Shown piece by piece: positions 1-7,846 of a DNA stretch of 41,063 bases. Under the pieces are notes generated by a model that saw only the letters and a program-made list of their open reading frames with translations, was not told the origin of the DNA and did not search any database. Within the stretch, counting starts at the first letter, position 1, and each line of letters opens with the position of its first letter. The DNA comes from a virus. The position numbers and the translations under genes are program-made. The DNA lies in IMG/VR virus record IMGVR_UViG_3300027985_000501, positions 1-41,063 of that record; one strand, written 5' to 3'.

Positions 1-2515
1 GAACCTCCATCCCACCGAGGCGACGCTCGACTACGCATGGGACAGCCCGGGCGGGAACAGGGACGGCGCTCTCTCCCATTACGCGGGGCAGACCTCCGAC
101 ACCGTGGTCACGCCGAGCGTAGCCTCCCAGACGATCACCGCGGTTCTGACATGGAGCGGCGCCGGATCGGGGGGAGCTAGTGGCGGTGGGGAAGGTAGCG
201 AACCCATTGCCACGTTCTACGACGCTGCTACCGACACGGCCCTCTATCTCGATGTGGACCGGACGGCGGGTGAGGAGGCAACGGGCGAAGTCACCGGCGG
301 CGGGATGCAGTATACCCGCTCCGTCACGACGAGCCCGGCCGATCCTGCGATCATCATCCGCGACTTCGATGTCAATGGCCTGCGCAAGAGCATCAACTTC
401 GGCGCGGCCCGCACGGAGTGGCATGCTCCGGGCATGATCGGCCTCACCGGCGGGCACCATGGCCATGCGGTTGCGATGGACCCAGAGGACGCAGATCGCG
501 TCGTCTGCGCCCAGTCCGTGGGCTCCAGGACCGTATTCGGAGACATGGCGGACTACAACGGGCTCTACCTGAGCACGGATGGCGCCACCACGTTCACCCC
601 GACGCAGGTAGTCAGCCTCGTCGGGACGACGAATGCCAGCCCGAACCGGCACTCTCACCAGACGCTGGCCTATGCGCCGGGCGGAACGCCTTCGACGCGC
701 ACGTGGTATTTCATCGTCACGCGGGATGACAGCACCCACACAACGAACAACTGCGAGTTGTGGCGTTCCACGAATGGCGGGACGAGCTGGACGCGGCTTT
801 GGGTCATAACCCTGTCCTCGAGCAACTTCGGAGACAAGGTCGCTGCGGCGGCCGTGACGCTCAACGGCACGCTCTGGCTTGGGACCGACACCGGTCTGTG
901 GTATGCGAGCGACCCGACCAGCTTCGCGAACTTCACGAAGCACTCGTCAGTGCCGGCCGACGACGTGCGGTCCATCCGCACATTCGAGGACAGCAACGAG
1001 ATATGGCTGACCTGCCGGAACAACGGCGTCTACCACGGCTTCGGAACCAGCATCAGCAAATGGACGGCATGCCCGAGCACTGACCCGTATTTCCTCGACG
1101 TGAGCCGGGCTAACCGATCGCGCGTGCTTGTGTTCGATCCTTATACCGCGTTCTACTACACGCACGACGCCGGCGCGACCTGGGGCACGACCTCTATGCA
1201 TTCGCGCATCGGGTTCGGGAGCAGCTACGAAACCAGCGTGTCTCAGGACAACATGATGATACGATGGCACGAGAGCGATGCGGATGTGGTATGGCTGTCC
1301 GGCGCCCAGATGTCGATGCTCTCTACCAACGGCGGGCTCGATGCCTACCCGGATGCCGCCTACGACAGCACCATCGACGCCTACTGCCTCGACCAGCACC
1401 CGACTGATCCGCTTGTATACGCGCTTGGCTGCCAGGATGTTAAGGGGCTCTACACGTGGGACGGCTTTATGTCGAACACGCGCGGTCTCATCACGAGCAA
1501 TGTCTACAACAACGAGGGATACCCCAAGCGCGGCGAGGGCGTGCTCAATCACCCTGGCATCTGGGGCAATGCGTTCGGCTATTTCGGGACATACGGCGGC
1601 GGCAAGGTGCACCCGTGCTGGCACATGACGGACGACAGCAGCATCCCGGGCCGGTATTCCTACCTCCACACGGCGCTGGCCGACATCTCGAACTACGCCA
1701 AGAGCCGCCACCACACGAGCAACCCGCTTATTGGCTATATGGGCAAGCAGCGGATCACGTTCACCGACACGGTGACGTATCCGAGCGTAACGGCTTCGAC
1801 TGCGAGCCCATGGAACCTGATCACCGACAGCATCGCGACGCTGCCTTATCTTTTCCTGGACATGGTTACAGAGCAGCCGGACGTGATCTGGATGTCGCAA
1901 TCGTCCAGCGTGATCGCCCGGTCGAGCAACCGTGGCGTGAGCGTGGATGCGACGGTTTCCGCCACGCAGTCAGACTGGTGGGCTATCGATGGGAACACCC
2001 AGTCCATCGGCGTGCCGCACGACGACAAGACCACGATCTATCTCTGTGGCCGGTCCGGGCTCAAGCGTGTGACCGGCATCGGCGGGACGCAGAGCGTCTC
2101 GACCATCCTCGACATCCGGGATTATCAGGGGCCGTCCAAGATCGCCGGGGCACCGTCCTGGTCCCCGACCTGGATCGGGGAATACGCGGTCACGTCGTTC
2201 TCGATCGACCCGTTCAATGAGCAGCACGGGATTGCCACCTTCATCAACGACGGCGGCGTCACCCTGCTCGAGACGTTCGACCTGCTCGACAGCGCGCCGA
2301 CTTGGACGGCGCCGGCCACCACGGCAGGCGGGCGTTCCGTCGTGCCGCGCGTCAGCAGGCATGGGGAGTTCCTGCACCTGACTGGCGACTACGTGACGTG
2401 GGGCCTGCACGGCTTCCATGTGCTGCGCAGGCAGGCGGCGCACGACAGCATTCCAGGCATTCCGGCGAGCATCTTCGACCTTCAGAAGGCGTTCCTTGTG
2501 GCGGCAACCGCATGA
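1..2515 (+). CDS. Large tail/spike protein with BNR (Asp-box) repeats, 3' part
   Basis: The frame is open from base 2 with no start, so the 5' part lies outside. It joins in phase with the gene running off the right edge (40393-41063), giving about 1,061 residues in total. The segment has Asp-box/BNR signatures (S-x-D-x-G-x-x-W/F type): STDGATTF near 571, STNGGTSW near 766, THDAGATW near 1160 and a shorter STNGG near 1321. These repeats mark sialidase-like beta-propellers, so a carbohydrate-binding or glycan-cleaving role on the virion surface is likely. A Gly/Ser-rich linker lies near 155-205. The stop overlaps the terminase start (ATGA), so the two are coupled. It could be a tail spike, an appendage or a head spike; the nearby spike-base gene makes the last possible. 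Enzyme activity cannot be judged from sequence alone. Confidence 0.75.
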   Translation, partial: NLHPTEATLDYAWDSPGGNRDGALSHYAGQTSDTVVTPSVASQTITAVLTWSGAGSGGASGGGEGSEPIATFYDAATDTALYLDVDRTAGEEATGEVTGGGMQYTRSVTTSPADPAIIIRDFDVNGLRKSINFGAARTEWHAPGMIGLTGGHHGHAVAMDPEDADRVVCAQSVGSRTVFGDMADYNGLYLSTDGATTFTPTQVVSLVGTTNASPNRHSHQTLAYAPGGTPSTRTWYFIVTRDDSTHTTNNCELWRSTNGGTSWTRLWVITLSSSNFGDKVAAAAVTLNGTLWLGTDTGLWYASDPTSFANFTKHSSVPADDVRSIRTFEDSNEIWLTCRNNGVYHGFGTSISKWTACPSTDPYFLDVSRANRSRVLVFDPYTAFYYTHDAGATWGTTSMHSRIGFGSSYETSVSQDNMMIRWHESDADVVWLSGAQMSMLSTNGGLDAYPDAAYDSTIDAYCLDQHPTDPLVYALGCQDVKGLYTWDGFMSNTRGLITSNVYNNEGYPKRGEGVLNHPGIWGNAFGYFGTYGGGKVHPCWHMTDDSSIPGRYSYLHTALADISNYAKSRHHTSNPLIGYMGKQRITFTDTVTYPSVTASTASPWNLITDSIATLPYLFLDMVTEQPDVIWMSQSSSVIARSSNRGVSVDATVSATQSDWWAIDGNTQSIGVPHDDKTTIYLCGRSGLKRVTGIGGTQSVSTILDIRDYQGPSKIAGAPSWSPTWIGEYAVTSFSIDPFNEQHGIATFINDGGVTLLETFDLLDSAPTWTAPATTAGGRSVVPRVSRHGEFLHLTGDYVTWGLHGFHVLRRQAAHDSIPGIPASIFDLQKAFLVAATA

Positions 2516-3879
2516 TCGGCATAGCGGAAACGAACGAGCGCCGCATCGACCTGGGCAGGATCCGCTTCACGGAGAAGCAGCAACTTCTGCGCTGGAAGGT
2601 GGCCAATCACAAGCACACGCTCGCGGTGGGGGGCAGCCGTAGCGGTAAGACCTTCACGCTATGCGCCGAGATCCTTGCCCGCGCCATGACCGCGCCGGGC
2701 TCGCGGCACCTGATCTACCGTCGCTACCGCGCCTCGGCCGTGGCCGCCATCGGCAAGGACACGCTGCCGAAGGTCGCACAGCTTATCGGCCTTGTGCCGC
2801 CGCACGCACGGGCTTCCGACCTGCTCACGTGGCATGATCAGGAAGCCTACTATTCGCTCTGGAACGGCTCCGAAATCTGGATCGGCGGCGTGGACGAGAG
2901 CAATATCGACCGCATTCTGGGCCGCGAATACGCCACCCTGTTCGGCAACGAGGCGTCCGAGTTCTCGTTCTCGACACGAGAGCAGGTGCTGACCCGCCTT
3001 GCGCAGAAGGTGGCAATGGAAGACGGCGGCGAGCTTCCCCTTCGGGAATACTGCGACCTGAACCCCACGACCACGGCCCATTGGACCTACGCCCTGTGGC
3101 TGCGTGGCGTCAATCCAGAGACGCGCGACCCGATCGACCGGGAGAACTACGCACACCAGTTCATCAACCCGACCGACAACATGGCGAACCTGCCCGCCGA
3201 TGTGCTCGAAACGCTCAAGCACATGAGCGGCCGGGCCCGGCGCCGGTTCCTGCTCGGGCAATACACGGCCGAGGCAGAGAACGGCCTGTGGCGGAGTGCC
3301 ATCATCGGCCGGGCCGAGGCCCCTGAAACCCTGGACCGCATCCTGGTGGCCATCGACCCCGCAGCCAGCACGGCGGCAGGCGCGGACGAGACTGGCGTTG
3401 TCGTGGTCGGAGAGGTCGGCGAGCCCGGGCACAAGCGCGTCTACGTGCTCGAGGACGCTAGCGGCAAATACAAGCCTCAGCAATGGGCAGCCGTGGCCAT
3501 GCGCATGGCCTCTGTCTACGGGGCGGATGCGATAGTGGCCGAGGTCAACAACGGCGGTGACATGGTGGAGGCGGCCCTGCGCGCCGCGGGCTACGAGGGC
3601 CGCGTCCTCAACGTCCACGCGAGCAAGGGCAAGGTCATGCGGGCCGAACCGGTGGTCGCCCTCTATGAGCGGGGGCTGGTCTACCATACGCAGGAGTTCC
3701 CGCAGCTCGAGGAGCAGATGCTCTCGATCACGCTCGATTTTGACCGCCGGGCGCAAGGCTATTCTCCCGACCGAGTTGACGCGCTGGTCTGGGCCATAAC
3801 GGCCTTGCGCGGCGCTGTCCAGAGCCAAGGGGGCAAGACGGCCGCAAAGCCGCGCATCGCACCGCGCCGAAAACGCTAG
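2512..3879 (+). CDS. terL: Terminase large subunit (DNA packaging ATPase/nuclease)
   Basis: A 455-residue protein, of usual length for this family. The N-terminal ATPase shows a Walker A motif GGSRSGKT at residues 40-47 and an LFGNEASEF segment where Walker B and the catalytic acid are expected. The C-terminal RNase H-like nuclease has AIDPAAS (Asp about 282), an AEVNNGGD segment and the hallmark DRVDALVWAI (Asp 420 and 423). TerL pumps DNA into the prohead through the portal and cuts the concatemer. The ATG at 2512 overlaps the upstream stop (ATGA). A longer upstream extension of this frame is only a shadow of the previous gene. The small subunit candidate is at 38322-38753, separated from TerL by the spike genes, which is an unusual spacing. 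Confidence 0.96.
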   Translation: MIGIAETNERRIDLGRIRFTEKQQLLRWKVANHKHTLAVGGSRSGKTFTLCAEILARAMTAPGSRHLIYRRYRASAVAAIGKDTLPKVAQLIGLVPPHARASDLLTWHDQEAYYSLWNGSEIWIGGVDESNIDRILGREYATLFGNEASEFSFSTREQVLTRLAQKVAMEDGGELPLREYCDLNPTTTAHWTYALWLRGVNPETRDPIDRENYAHQFINPTDNMANLPADVLETLKHMSGRARRRFLLGQYTAEAENGLWRSAIIGRAEAPETLDRILVAIDPAASTAAGADETGVVVVGEVGEPGHKRVYVLEDASGKYKPQQWAAVAMRMASVYGADAIVAEVNNGGDMVEAALRAAGYEGRVLNVHASKGKVMRAEPVVALYERGLVYHTQEFPQLEEQMLSITLDFDRRAQGYSPDRVDALVWAITALRGAVQSQGGKTAAKPRIAPRRKR

Positions 3880-3933
3880 ACAAACCCGCCACTGCGTGGT
3901 AGACTGGCGCCACGCCCAGAGATTGGAGACACC

Positions 3934-4113
3934 ATGGCCGCCCTCTTTTCCAAGGTCAAACCCGAGAAGACCCCGCTCCCGACCGAGGACGATGCGGCCA
4001 TGGCGCGCGAGGAAGAGCTGCGCCGGGCGCGCCGACTGCAACAGGCCCGGGCCGCGACCGTCCAGACCGAAACCGCCGTGCCCACGGCCGCGAAGAAGCT
4101 GACCGGATCGTGA
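3934..4113 (+). CDS. Small charged protein between terminase and portal
   Basis: A 59-residue ORF beginning MAALFSKVKPEK and ending KKLTGS. The ATG follows a GGAG ribosome site with 5-base spacing. The middle is rich in Glu, Arg and Ala (AREEELRRARRLQQAR) and should form one amphipathic helix. The TGA stop overlaps the GTG start of the portal gene (GTGA), indicating coupled translation. Small helical proteins are often found here in podovirus genomes and may assist head-tail joining. The function is not known. Confidence 0.75.
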   Translation: MAALFSKVKPEKTPLPTEDDAAMAREEELRRARRLQQARAATVQTETAVPTAAKKLTGS

Positions 4114-5756
4114 GCGAACCCCTCGACCTCCTTCGGCAGTTCGACGCGCGGGCGTCCAATCGCGCGAATTGGGAGACGCTGTGGTCTCTTGTCGCGCGGA
4201 TGGTCATCCCCCGGCTCGACGACATCCTGACCGAGCACATGCCCGGAACGGAGCGCAATCTGGATGTGGGCGACGCATTCCCGCAGCTCGCGCTCGGGCG
4301 TTTCGCCGCAGCGCTCGAGAGCGGGCTCGTGCCTCGGACCTCGCTCTGGCACAATGCCAGCACGGGCCACGAGGAGATGGACCTCGACATCCCGATTGCC
4401 AAATACCTGGAAGACGTGAGCAAGACGCTATGGCGCCTGCGCTACCGTCCGAGGTCCAATTTCTCCGGGCAGGTCAACGAATACTTCACCGGCCTCGGCG
4501 CGTTCGGCACCAGCGTGATGTATGTCGAGCCGGTCCCCAACGGGACCGGGGCTTACTACATGACCCTGCCACTGCGGGATTGCTACATCGCCACGAACCA
4601 GTTTCGCCAGATCGACAGCCTCTACCGTCGCGTCCGCATGACCGCGCGCCAGTGCGTCCAGAAGTTCGGCAAGGACGCGCCGAAGGACGCGCACGACGCG
4701 CTCCAGCAGGGCAAGCCGGACGAGAAGGTGGGGGTTTACCATTTCGTCGCGCCGCGCGTGGACTTCGAACCGGGCCGGCTTGACGACATAGGCATGCCGT
4801 TCACTGACTGGTATGTGACCCGGTGCGAGGGCGGGCAGTTCGTCCGCGAGAAATCGGGCTATCACGAATTTCCCTTCGCCGTGGCGCGCTACCAGACTGC
4901 GACCTACGAGGATTACGGGCGCTCGCCCGCCATCTTCGCCCTGCCTGACATCCGCATGCTGCAGGTTCTCAAGACCAGCATCATCGACCAGGTGGACCTC
5001 TCGCTGGACCCGCCCATCCTTACGGCCAATGACCGCGCGCTGTCCGAGTTCGCGATGACGCCGGGCACGATCCAGCCGGGAGGGATCGACGATAACGGCC
5101 GCCCGGCCGTGATGCCGGTCAATCTCGCCGGCCGCGTGGACATCGGTCTCGAGCTGCTGCAGGATGTGCGGACGCAGATTGATGACGGGTTCCTCGGTCT
5201 CTACTTCCGCACGCTGGTGGAAAACCCCAGCATGACGGCGACGCAGGCCATGTTGCTCGCGCAGCAGCAGGGCCAGCTAATGGCGCCAATGGTCGGGCGC
5301 CTCCAGACGGAATTCCTCGACCCGCTGCTCCGCCGCGAGGCAGGCATCGCCTTCCGGCAGGGGCTTCTGCCGGAGGTGCCCGGCAAGCTGGCCGAATACC
5401 TCAAGGCGCGGCGCGAGCCCCTGAGCATCGTCTACGACAGCCCCATGACCCGGGCCATTGAGAGCGAGGGGGCCGCGGCCCTGCTTCGCTCGTTCGAGGC
5501 GCTGGCACCGCTCGCGCAGCAGGATCCGAACGTGTTCCGGCGCATCGACATGAACGAGGCCGTCAAGATCATCCTCAAGGGCATGGGCGCCCCGGCATCC
5601 GCCATCAAGTCCGACGACGACATGGAGGTCGAGAAGGAACAGCAGGCCGCCATGGAAATGGCGCAGATGGCCCTGCAGGCAGCGCCGGTGGCCGCGCAGA
5701 CCGCCAAGGATCTGGCGACCGCCCAGAACCAACTTCAGAGCAACCCACAGGTTTGA
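4110..5756 (+). CDS. Portal / head-to-tail connector protein (T7 gp8-like)
   Basis: A 548-residue protein starting at GTG 4110. It resembles the bacteriophage head-to-tail connecting family (Pfam Head-tail_con): N-terminal helical part (LLRQFDARASNRANWETLW), the segment RSNFSGQVNEYFTGLGAFGTSVMY, the PLRDCYIATN strand, and a long helical C-terminus ending in a Gln/Ala-rich tail (EKEQQAAMEMAQMALQ). The protein forms the dodecameric ring at the portal vertex through which DNA is packaged, and seats the tail tubular proteins. Length and position directly after TerL agree with this. It is preceded by a coupled small gene and followed by a very short ORF. Confidence 0.93.
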   Translation: MSEPLDLLRQFDARASNRANWETLWSLVARMVIPRLDDILTEHMPGTERNLDVGDAFPQLALGRFAAALESGLVPRTSLWHNASTGHEEMDLDIPIAKYLEDVSKTLWRLRYRPRSNFSGQVNEYFTGLGAFGTSVMYVEPVPNGTGAYYMTLPLRDCYIATNQFRQIDSLYRRVRMTARQCVQKFGKDAPKDAHDALQQGKPDEKVGVYHFVAPRVDFEPGRLDDIGMPFTDWYVTRCEGGQFVREKSGYHEFPFAVARYQTATYEDYGRSPAIFALPDIRMLQVLKTSIIDQVDLSLDPPILTANDRALSEFAMTPGTIQPGGIDDNGRPAVMPVNLAGRVDIGLELLQDVRTQIDDGFLGLYFRTLVENPSMTATQAMLLAQQQGQLMAPMVGRLQTEFLDPLLRREAGIAFRQGLLPEVPGKLAEYLKARREPLSIVYDSPMTRAIESEGAAALLRSFEALAPLAQQDPNVFRRIDMNEAVKIILKGMGAPASAIKSDDDMEVEKEQQAAMEMAQMALQAAPVAAQTAKDLATAQNQLQSNPQV

Positions 5757-5767
5757 GGTATCAACGC

Positions 5768-5848
5768 ATGCCGCTCGTATGGTATATCGCCTGGGTGATG
5801 TGGCTCTATGGCCCTCGCGCCAATGAGCCCATGAGGCAGGCAGTGTGA
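5768..5848 (+). CDS. 26-residue hydrophobic peptide
   Basis: ATG at 5768 follows a TGAGGT ribosome-site-like sequence. The product is MPLVWYIAWVMWLYGPRANE and ends in RQAV. The stop overlaps the GTG start of the next gene (GTGA), the same coupling used across this genome, which argues it is translated. The first 14 residues are very hydrophobic and Trp-rich, so it may insert in a membrane. It could also serve only as a coupling leader. No family is recognised. Confidence 0.5.
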   Translation: MPLVWYIAWVMWLYGPRANEPMRQAV

Positions 5849-6087
5849 CCCAACAGCATCGTGACTTGCGCCTAGATTGGCGCCGCTGCTTCATGCAGGA
5901 TGGCAGCTTGACCCCGGAGGGCCGCGCGGCCCTCGCGGACATGGAGGCCTATTGTTACCAGATCAAGACGACGTTCGCTCTCGACAATGACGGCGCGGCG
6001 GACGCGCTTACCATGGCGATGCGCGAGGGGAGGCGTCAAGCCTTCCTCTACATGCGCCATCGCATTCTCGCACCTTTGGAGGAGTAA
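5845..6087 (+). CDS. Small phage protein resembling the Bbp19 family
   Basis: An 80-residue protein with a GTG start coupled to the preceding peptide. It contains a segment (RRCFMQDGSLTPEGRAALADMEAYC) resembling a small podovirus family named after Bordetella phage Bbp19, which sits between portal and scaffold genes. That family has a conserved core of the type FxxxGxxxLxDLxxFC. It is soluble and mostly helical, with no known activity. The position between portal and scaffold supports a role in virion assembly. The family assignment is from memory of the pattern only. Confidence 0.7.
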   Translation: MTQQHRDLRLDWRRCFMQDGSLTPEGRAALADMEAYCYQIKTTFALDNDGAADALTMAMREGRRQAFLYMRHRILAPLEE

Positions 6088-6090
6088 CCC

Positions 6091-6864
6091 ATGACCGAAG
6101 CAATGCTGACCGAAGCCGAGACGCCGGCGACTGCGACCGAAACGCCCGCCGCCTGGTACCCGGACGAATACAAGGGCCTCGTCGAGGCCAAGGGATGGGC
6201 GAGCCCGGCCGACGCGCTGTCGAGCTACCACAGCCTCGAGAAGATGCGCGGCGTTCCGGCCGAGCGGCTGGTGACGCTGCCCGAGGGGGCGACCGGCGAC
6301 GAGGCCCTCAAGGCGGTGGCGCAGGCGCGCGGGCTCCTGCCCGAGGCCGCCGACAAATACACGAACAAGCTCGGCGAGGGCATGGCGGATGGCTTCTATT
6401 CGGCCGCGGCCGAGAAGGCGCTCGCTCTCGGGCTGACCGATGCGCAGTTCGGCGGCATGCAGGAAATGCTCGTCGGCACCGTGGCTCAGGTCAAGCAGGC
6501 GGAGGCCGCACGCGTTGACGCCGCGTTCGAGACCTGGAGCAGCGCGCACCCGGACGCGGTGACGCAGGTCAAGGCCATGCTCACGTCGGTTCAGGCGGAT
6601 GAGGCATCGGTTGCCGCGGCGCTCTCGGGCGACAAGGCGGCGCTGTTCGATCTCCTCGGCAAGGTGGCGGCGCGCGGCGCGGAGCGTGGTCTGGTGGCCA
6701 GCGATGCGACGGACACATCCCTCAGCAGCGCCAAGGCGGAAATCGCCCGTCTCCGGGCCGATCGGGATTTCATCGCACAGCAGACCTCGAGCAATGCGCA
6801 GGTCAAGCGCGCGGCCGACGAGCGGCTCGAAAAGCTCTACAAGATGGCGTATCCCGAAAGGTGA
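6091..6864 (+). CDS. Capsid scaffolding protein
   Basis: A 257-residue, acidic, Ala/Glu-rich protein with no membrane segment. The N-terminus carries a Pro/Thr/Glu-rich stretch and then a conserved-looking YPDEYKGLVEAKGWASPADALSSYHSLEKM, followed by long helices and a basic C-terminal end (AADERLEKLYKMAYPER). This arrangement (disordered start, helical middle, basic helix at the end for coat binding) is typical of podovirus scaffolds. It sits just before the coat gene, apart from the antisense island. The start follows a GGAG site (ggaggagtaaccc). The function is inferred from composition and position. Confidence 0.8.
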   Translation: MTEAMLTEAETPATATETPAAWYPDEYKGLVEAKGWASPADALSSYHSLEKMRGVPAERLVTLPEGATGDEALKAVAQARGLLPEAADKYTNKLGEGMADGFYSAAAEKALALGLTDAQFGGMQEMLVGTVAQVKQAEAARVDAAFETWSSAHPDAVTQVKAMLTSVQADEASVAAALSGDKAALFDLLGKVAARGAERGLVASDATDTSLSSAKAEIARLRADRDFIAQQTSSNAQVKRAADERLEKLYKMAYPER

Positions 6865-6865
6865 A

Positions 6866-6885
6866 AGGGGCGCATTAGCGCCCCT
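6866..6885. terminator. Hairpin between convergent scaffold and antisense-island genes
   Basis: A perfect 8-bp stem (AGGGGCGC / GCGCCCCT) with an ATTA loop lies just after the scaffold stop, and its loop contains the stop codon of the leftward gene at 6875. Each strand gives the same stem, so it can act in both directions. There is no clear T-run, so full rho-independent termination is uncertain. Confidence 0.5.
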
Positions 6886-7012
6886 CAACCTGCTCGATAT
6901 AGCCCACCTCGCGGCCGAAAAAAGACGCCTTTCCGTCATCATGCAAGAGGTAGAACATGAGACCGATAGCCGTCCACAGGCCGAGATTGAAACCGATCGT
7001 AAAGCCGTTCAT
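6875..7012 (-). CDS. Small membrane protein (45 residues)
   Basis: The start at 7012 is chosen because a GGAGG site lies 8 bases upstream; a longer form of the frame has no such site. The N-terminus (MNGFTIGFNLGLWTAIGLMFYLL) is a single likely transmembrane segment followed by a charged tail (HDDGKASFFGREVGYIEQVEGR). It is the last gene of a four-gene leftward island embedded in the rightward structural block. Its start overlaps the stop of the gene before it (ATGA). The function is unknown. Small one-span proteins in such islands can act on host membranes or lysis, but nothing here shows which. Confidence 0.65.
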   Translation of the reverse strand: MNGFTIGFNLGLWTAIGLMFYLLHDDGKASFFGREVGYIEQVEGR

Positions 7013-7092
7013 TCTTCGTCCTCCGACTTGGCCGCTATCCACAGCCCATAGGCCCAGAGCAGAACGGCCGTGGTGAAGATGGCGCCGGTCAT
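7009..7092 (-). CDS. 27-residue membrane peptide
   Basis: Reads MTGAIFTTAVLLWAYGLWIA and then a charged end (AKSEDEE). A GGAGG site precedes the ATG, its start overlaps the stop of the 63-residue protein (ATGA), and its stop overlaps the start of the next membrane protein. One transmembrane helix is likely. Double coupling plus a good ribosome site makes it a believable microprotein despite its size. Confidence 0.6.
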   Translation of the reverse strand: MTGAIFTTAVLLWAYGLWIAAKSEDEE

Positions 7093-7280
7093 TCCCCGCC
7101 CTCCTCATAGGAGAAGTGCTCGTTGATGGCGGCGAGCATGGTAAGGTCCACAATGCCATCTAACACAATGCGTATGTGCCCGTTATCATCGGTATACGCC
7201 TTGGACGAATAGCACGTCTCGCCCAACACGCCATACTCTGGGGCCAGGAAGAGCCAGTCAAGATCCCCCGCCGTGATCAT
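7089..7280 (-). CDS. Small acidic protein of unknown function
   Basis: A 63-residue protein beginning MITAGDLDWLFLAPEYG, with ATG overlapping the stop of the lipoprotein gene (ATGA), and a GGGGA sequence just upstream. It is acidic and rich in hydrophobic residues but has no membrane span. Two Asp/Asn/Gly-rich turns (DDNGHIRIVLDG) suggest a beta-rich small domain. No family is recognised. It is the second gene of the antisense island. Confidence 0.65.
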   Translation of the reverse strand: MITAGDLDWLFLAPEYGVLGETCYSSKAYTDDNGHIRIVLDGIVDLTMLAAINEHFSYEEGGE

Positions 7281-7612
7281 TCCCCGCATCCCTTCATCCG
7301 CGTTTCCGCTGCGATCTTGACCGCCTTGGCTTCGGCCAGATCGCCCTTGGCGTTGCCGCCCATCATGCGCCCGACCGGAAGGCCGAGGGCCAGCACGCCG
7401 ATGGTGTCGGCCGCCGCGGCCCCGTTCTGCCGGTCCGAGAGACTGTCGACATCCGCCCGGGCCTGCGCCAGCGTCTCGGCCGCTTTCTGGCAGGAGAGCG
7501 CCTGATAGGTGTTCGCCGGGATGGCGGCCGAGGGCTCGACCATGCCGGCGGTGGGGGAGCAAGCCGCGGCCCCGAGGGCAGCGAGCATTGCGAGAGTGGT
7601 TGCAAGTTTCAT
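7277..7612 (-). CDS. Small secreted lipoprotein
   Basis: A 111-residue protein with a signal peptide (MKLATTLAMLAALGAAAC) and lipobox LGAAAC, so Cys 18 should be lipidated. The mature part contains YQALSCQKAAETLAQARADV, a KQ/QNxAAxxD-like helix and GLPVGRMMGGNAKG. This resembles small alphaproteobacterial lipoproteins that pair a helix with a glycine-rich hydrophobic hairpin. A GGAGG site precedes ATG 7612. It is the first gene of the antisense island, downstream of its own promoter (7637-7665). A surface or periplasmic role such as superinfection exclusion is possible; the resemblance to host-type lipoproteins suggests acquisition from a host. Confidence 0.75.
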   Translation of the reverse strand: MKLATTLAMLAALGAAACSPTAGMVEPSAAIPANTYQALSCQKAAETLAQARADVDSLSDRQNGAAAADTIGVLALGLPVGRMMGGNAKGDLAEAKAVKIAAETRMKGCGE

Positions 7613-7636
7613 GGTATCCTCCTTTACTTCCCCTCC

Positions 7637-7665
7637 TTCATACTGAAAACCGCGCCGCCCGTCAA
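7637..7665 (-). promoter_or_regulatory. Promoter of the antisense island
   Basis: On the minus strand TTGACG (7665-7660) and TATGAA (7642-7637) are separated by exactly 17 bases, a near-consensus sigma-70 promoter. It lies just upstream of the lipoprotein gene start at 7612. The same -10 hexamer and spacing recur at 37717 and 29634. Confidence 0.7.
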
Positions 7666-7678
7666 CGAAAATTCGTCC

Positions 7679-7707
7679 TTGACTGAATGGCATTTCATGT
7701 GTATGCT
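7679..7707 (+). promoter_or_regulatory. Promoter of the capsid gene
   Basis: TTGACT (7679-7684) and TATGCT (7702-7707) are separated by 17 bases. The -35 box is only 13 bases from the -35 box of the leftward promoter. The DNA between the two is partly symmetric (GTCAACGAA...TTCGTCCTTGAC), so one regulator could control both. Confidence 0.7.
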
Positions 7708-7846
7708 ATCCGCACTGGACAAGTCATGGAACCCCAGTGACCGCCTGAGAGCAGGCACGCGCGGCCCGATGGCCGAAGGATAGCCCCCGCAAGGACAAGG
7801 CTGGCCGAGCATCGCCACATATGCAACGGACAGCCGGAGGATTTCC
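7708..7846 (+). promoter_or_regulatory. Structured 5' leader of the capsid mRNA
   Basis: About 140 untranslated bases precede the capsid ATG. Consecutive hairpins can be drawn: CACTGG 7713-7718 with CCAGTG 7734-7739; GCCTG 7743-7747 with CAGGC 7752-7756 (loop AGAG); CGGCC 7762-7766 with GGCCG 7771-7775 (loop CGAT); and AGCC 7782-7785 with GGCT 7799-7802. The GGAGG site near 7836 is unpaired. The leader may stabilise the capsid mRNA or control its translation. Confidence 0.5.

Noticed and set aside
2659-4041. 460-residue minus-strand ORF opposite the large terminase
   Set aside because: It is antisense to a gene with full Walker and nuclease motifs and shows no domain of its own.
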